DNA from: Ereboglobus sp.
GTDB lineage: Bacteria; Verrucomicrobiota; Verrucomicrobiia; Opitutales; Opitutaceae
Length of the DNA stretch: 42,846 nt
Direction of reading: 5' to 3'
Assembly: GCA_029974595.1 (NCBI GenBank)
Contig: JARKRC010000002.1
Span: 1 to 42,846 of the forward strand
Shown here: piece by piece, positions 42,826 through 42,846 of the stretch
Numbering within the stretch: position 1 is the first letter of the stretch
How the letters are laid out: every line of letters begins with the position of its first letter
Notes under the pieces: model-generated
Databases searched by the model: none
What the model saw: the letters and a program-made list of their open reading frames with translations, nothing else
What the model was told of the DNA's origin: nothing
Position numbers and translations under genes: made by a program

Positions 42826-42846
42826 TTTCATAAAGGAAAATTGATT

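Noticed and set aside
41696-42833. Several small ORFs across the CRISPR array
   Set aside because: They are translations of the repeat itself (HSDSQVGVRIET recurring every unit), not proteins.

Overview
The window looks like a chromosomal segment of a GC-rich Gram-negative bacterium, most likely a verrucomicrobium of the Opitutaceae type. This is an inference from three things: general gene content, several families of short dispersed palindromes between genes, and an anaerobic, glycan-using gene set. No rRNA or taxonomic marker in the window settles it.

The left part (about 0.4 to 20.7 kb) holds housekeeping and envelope genes. In order these are a divergent pyrimidine-nucleoside phosphorylase, a secreted metallo-beta-lactamase-fold hydrolase, a small membrane protein, a SYLF lipid-binding protein, a secreted HEFFH metalloprotease, an RND efflux pump with its adaptor, LutA, a low-GC secreted protein, a large-ribosomal-subunit pseudouridine synthase, a DegT aminotransferase, TrpF, a DusB-like tRNA-dihydrouridine synthase, a DUF4143 ATPase, a lipoprotein with two TolR/ExbD-like segments, and LutB-LutC. 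The lactate oxidation genes are split: lutA is about 7 kb from lutBC and points the other way. Both parts carry the same exact 23-bp sequence at almost the same distance before the start codon.

The middle part (20.7 to 33.0 kb) has a tRNA-Met(CAU) with a strong terminator and a HAD-family protein. An orphan N-terminal segment of an IS256-type transposase and an XRE regulator sitting behind stacked palindromes follow. Next comes a TetR gene translationally coupled to a 1499-residue BcrAD/HgdC-type activase. A minus-strand sugar cluster comes last: a GH112 galactosyl-N-acetylhexosamine phosphorylase, KduI and KduD.

The right part (33.1 to 42.8 kb) is a complete CRISPR-Cas locus in the order cas5, cas8, cas7, cas3, cas4, cas1, cas2, leader, array. 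The array has 15 repeats of 37 nt. The effector resembles type I-C (Csd1/Csd2/Cas5c family proteins, no cas6), but cas3 sits between cas7 and cas4 instead of first. The large subunit is unusually long, and a 21-codon ORF resembling a Cas3 N-terminus remains at the place where I-C cas3 normally starts. The large-subunit gene also carries an internal ribosome binding site and ATG that would produce a separate Cas11 small subunit. A 19-codon ORF links cas8 to cas7 with ATGA overlaps at both ends. This locus is the most interesting part of the window.

Stretches over 300 bases without a gene are the start (1-409), 4231-4588, 11423-11793, 12190-12648 and 22736-23111. They hold dispersed repeats or nothing I can recognise.
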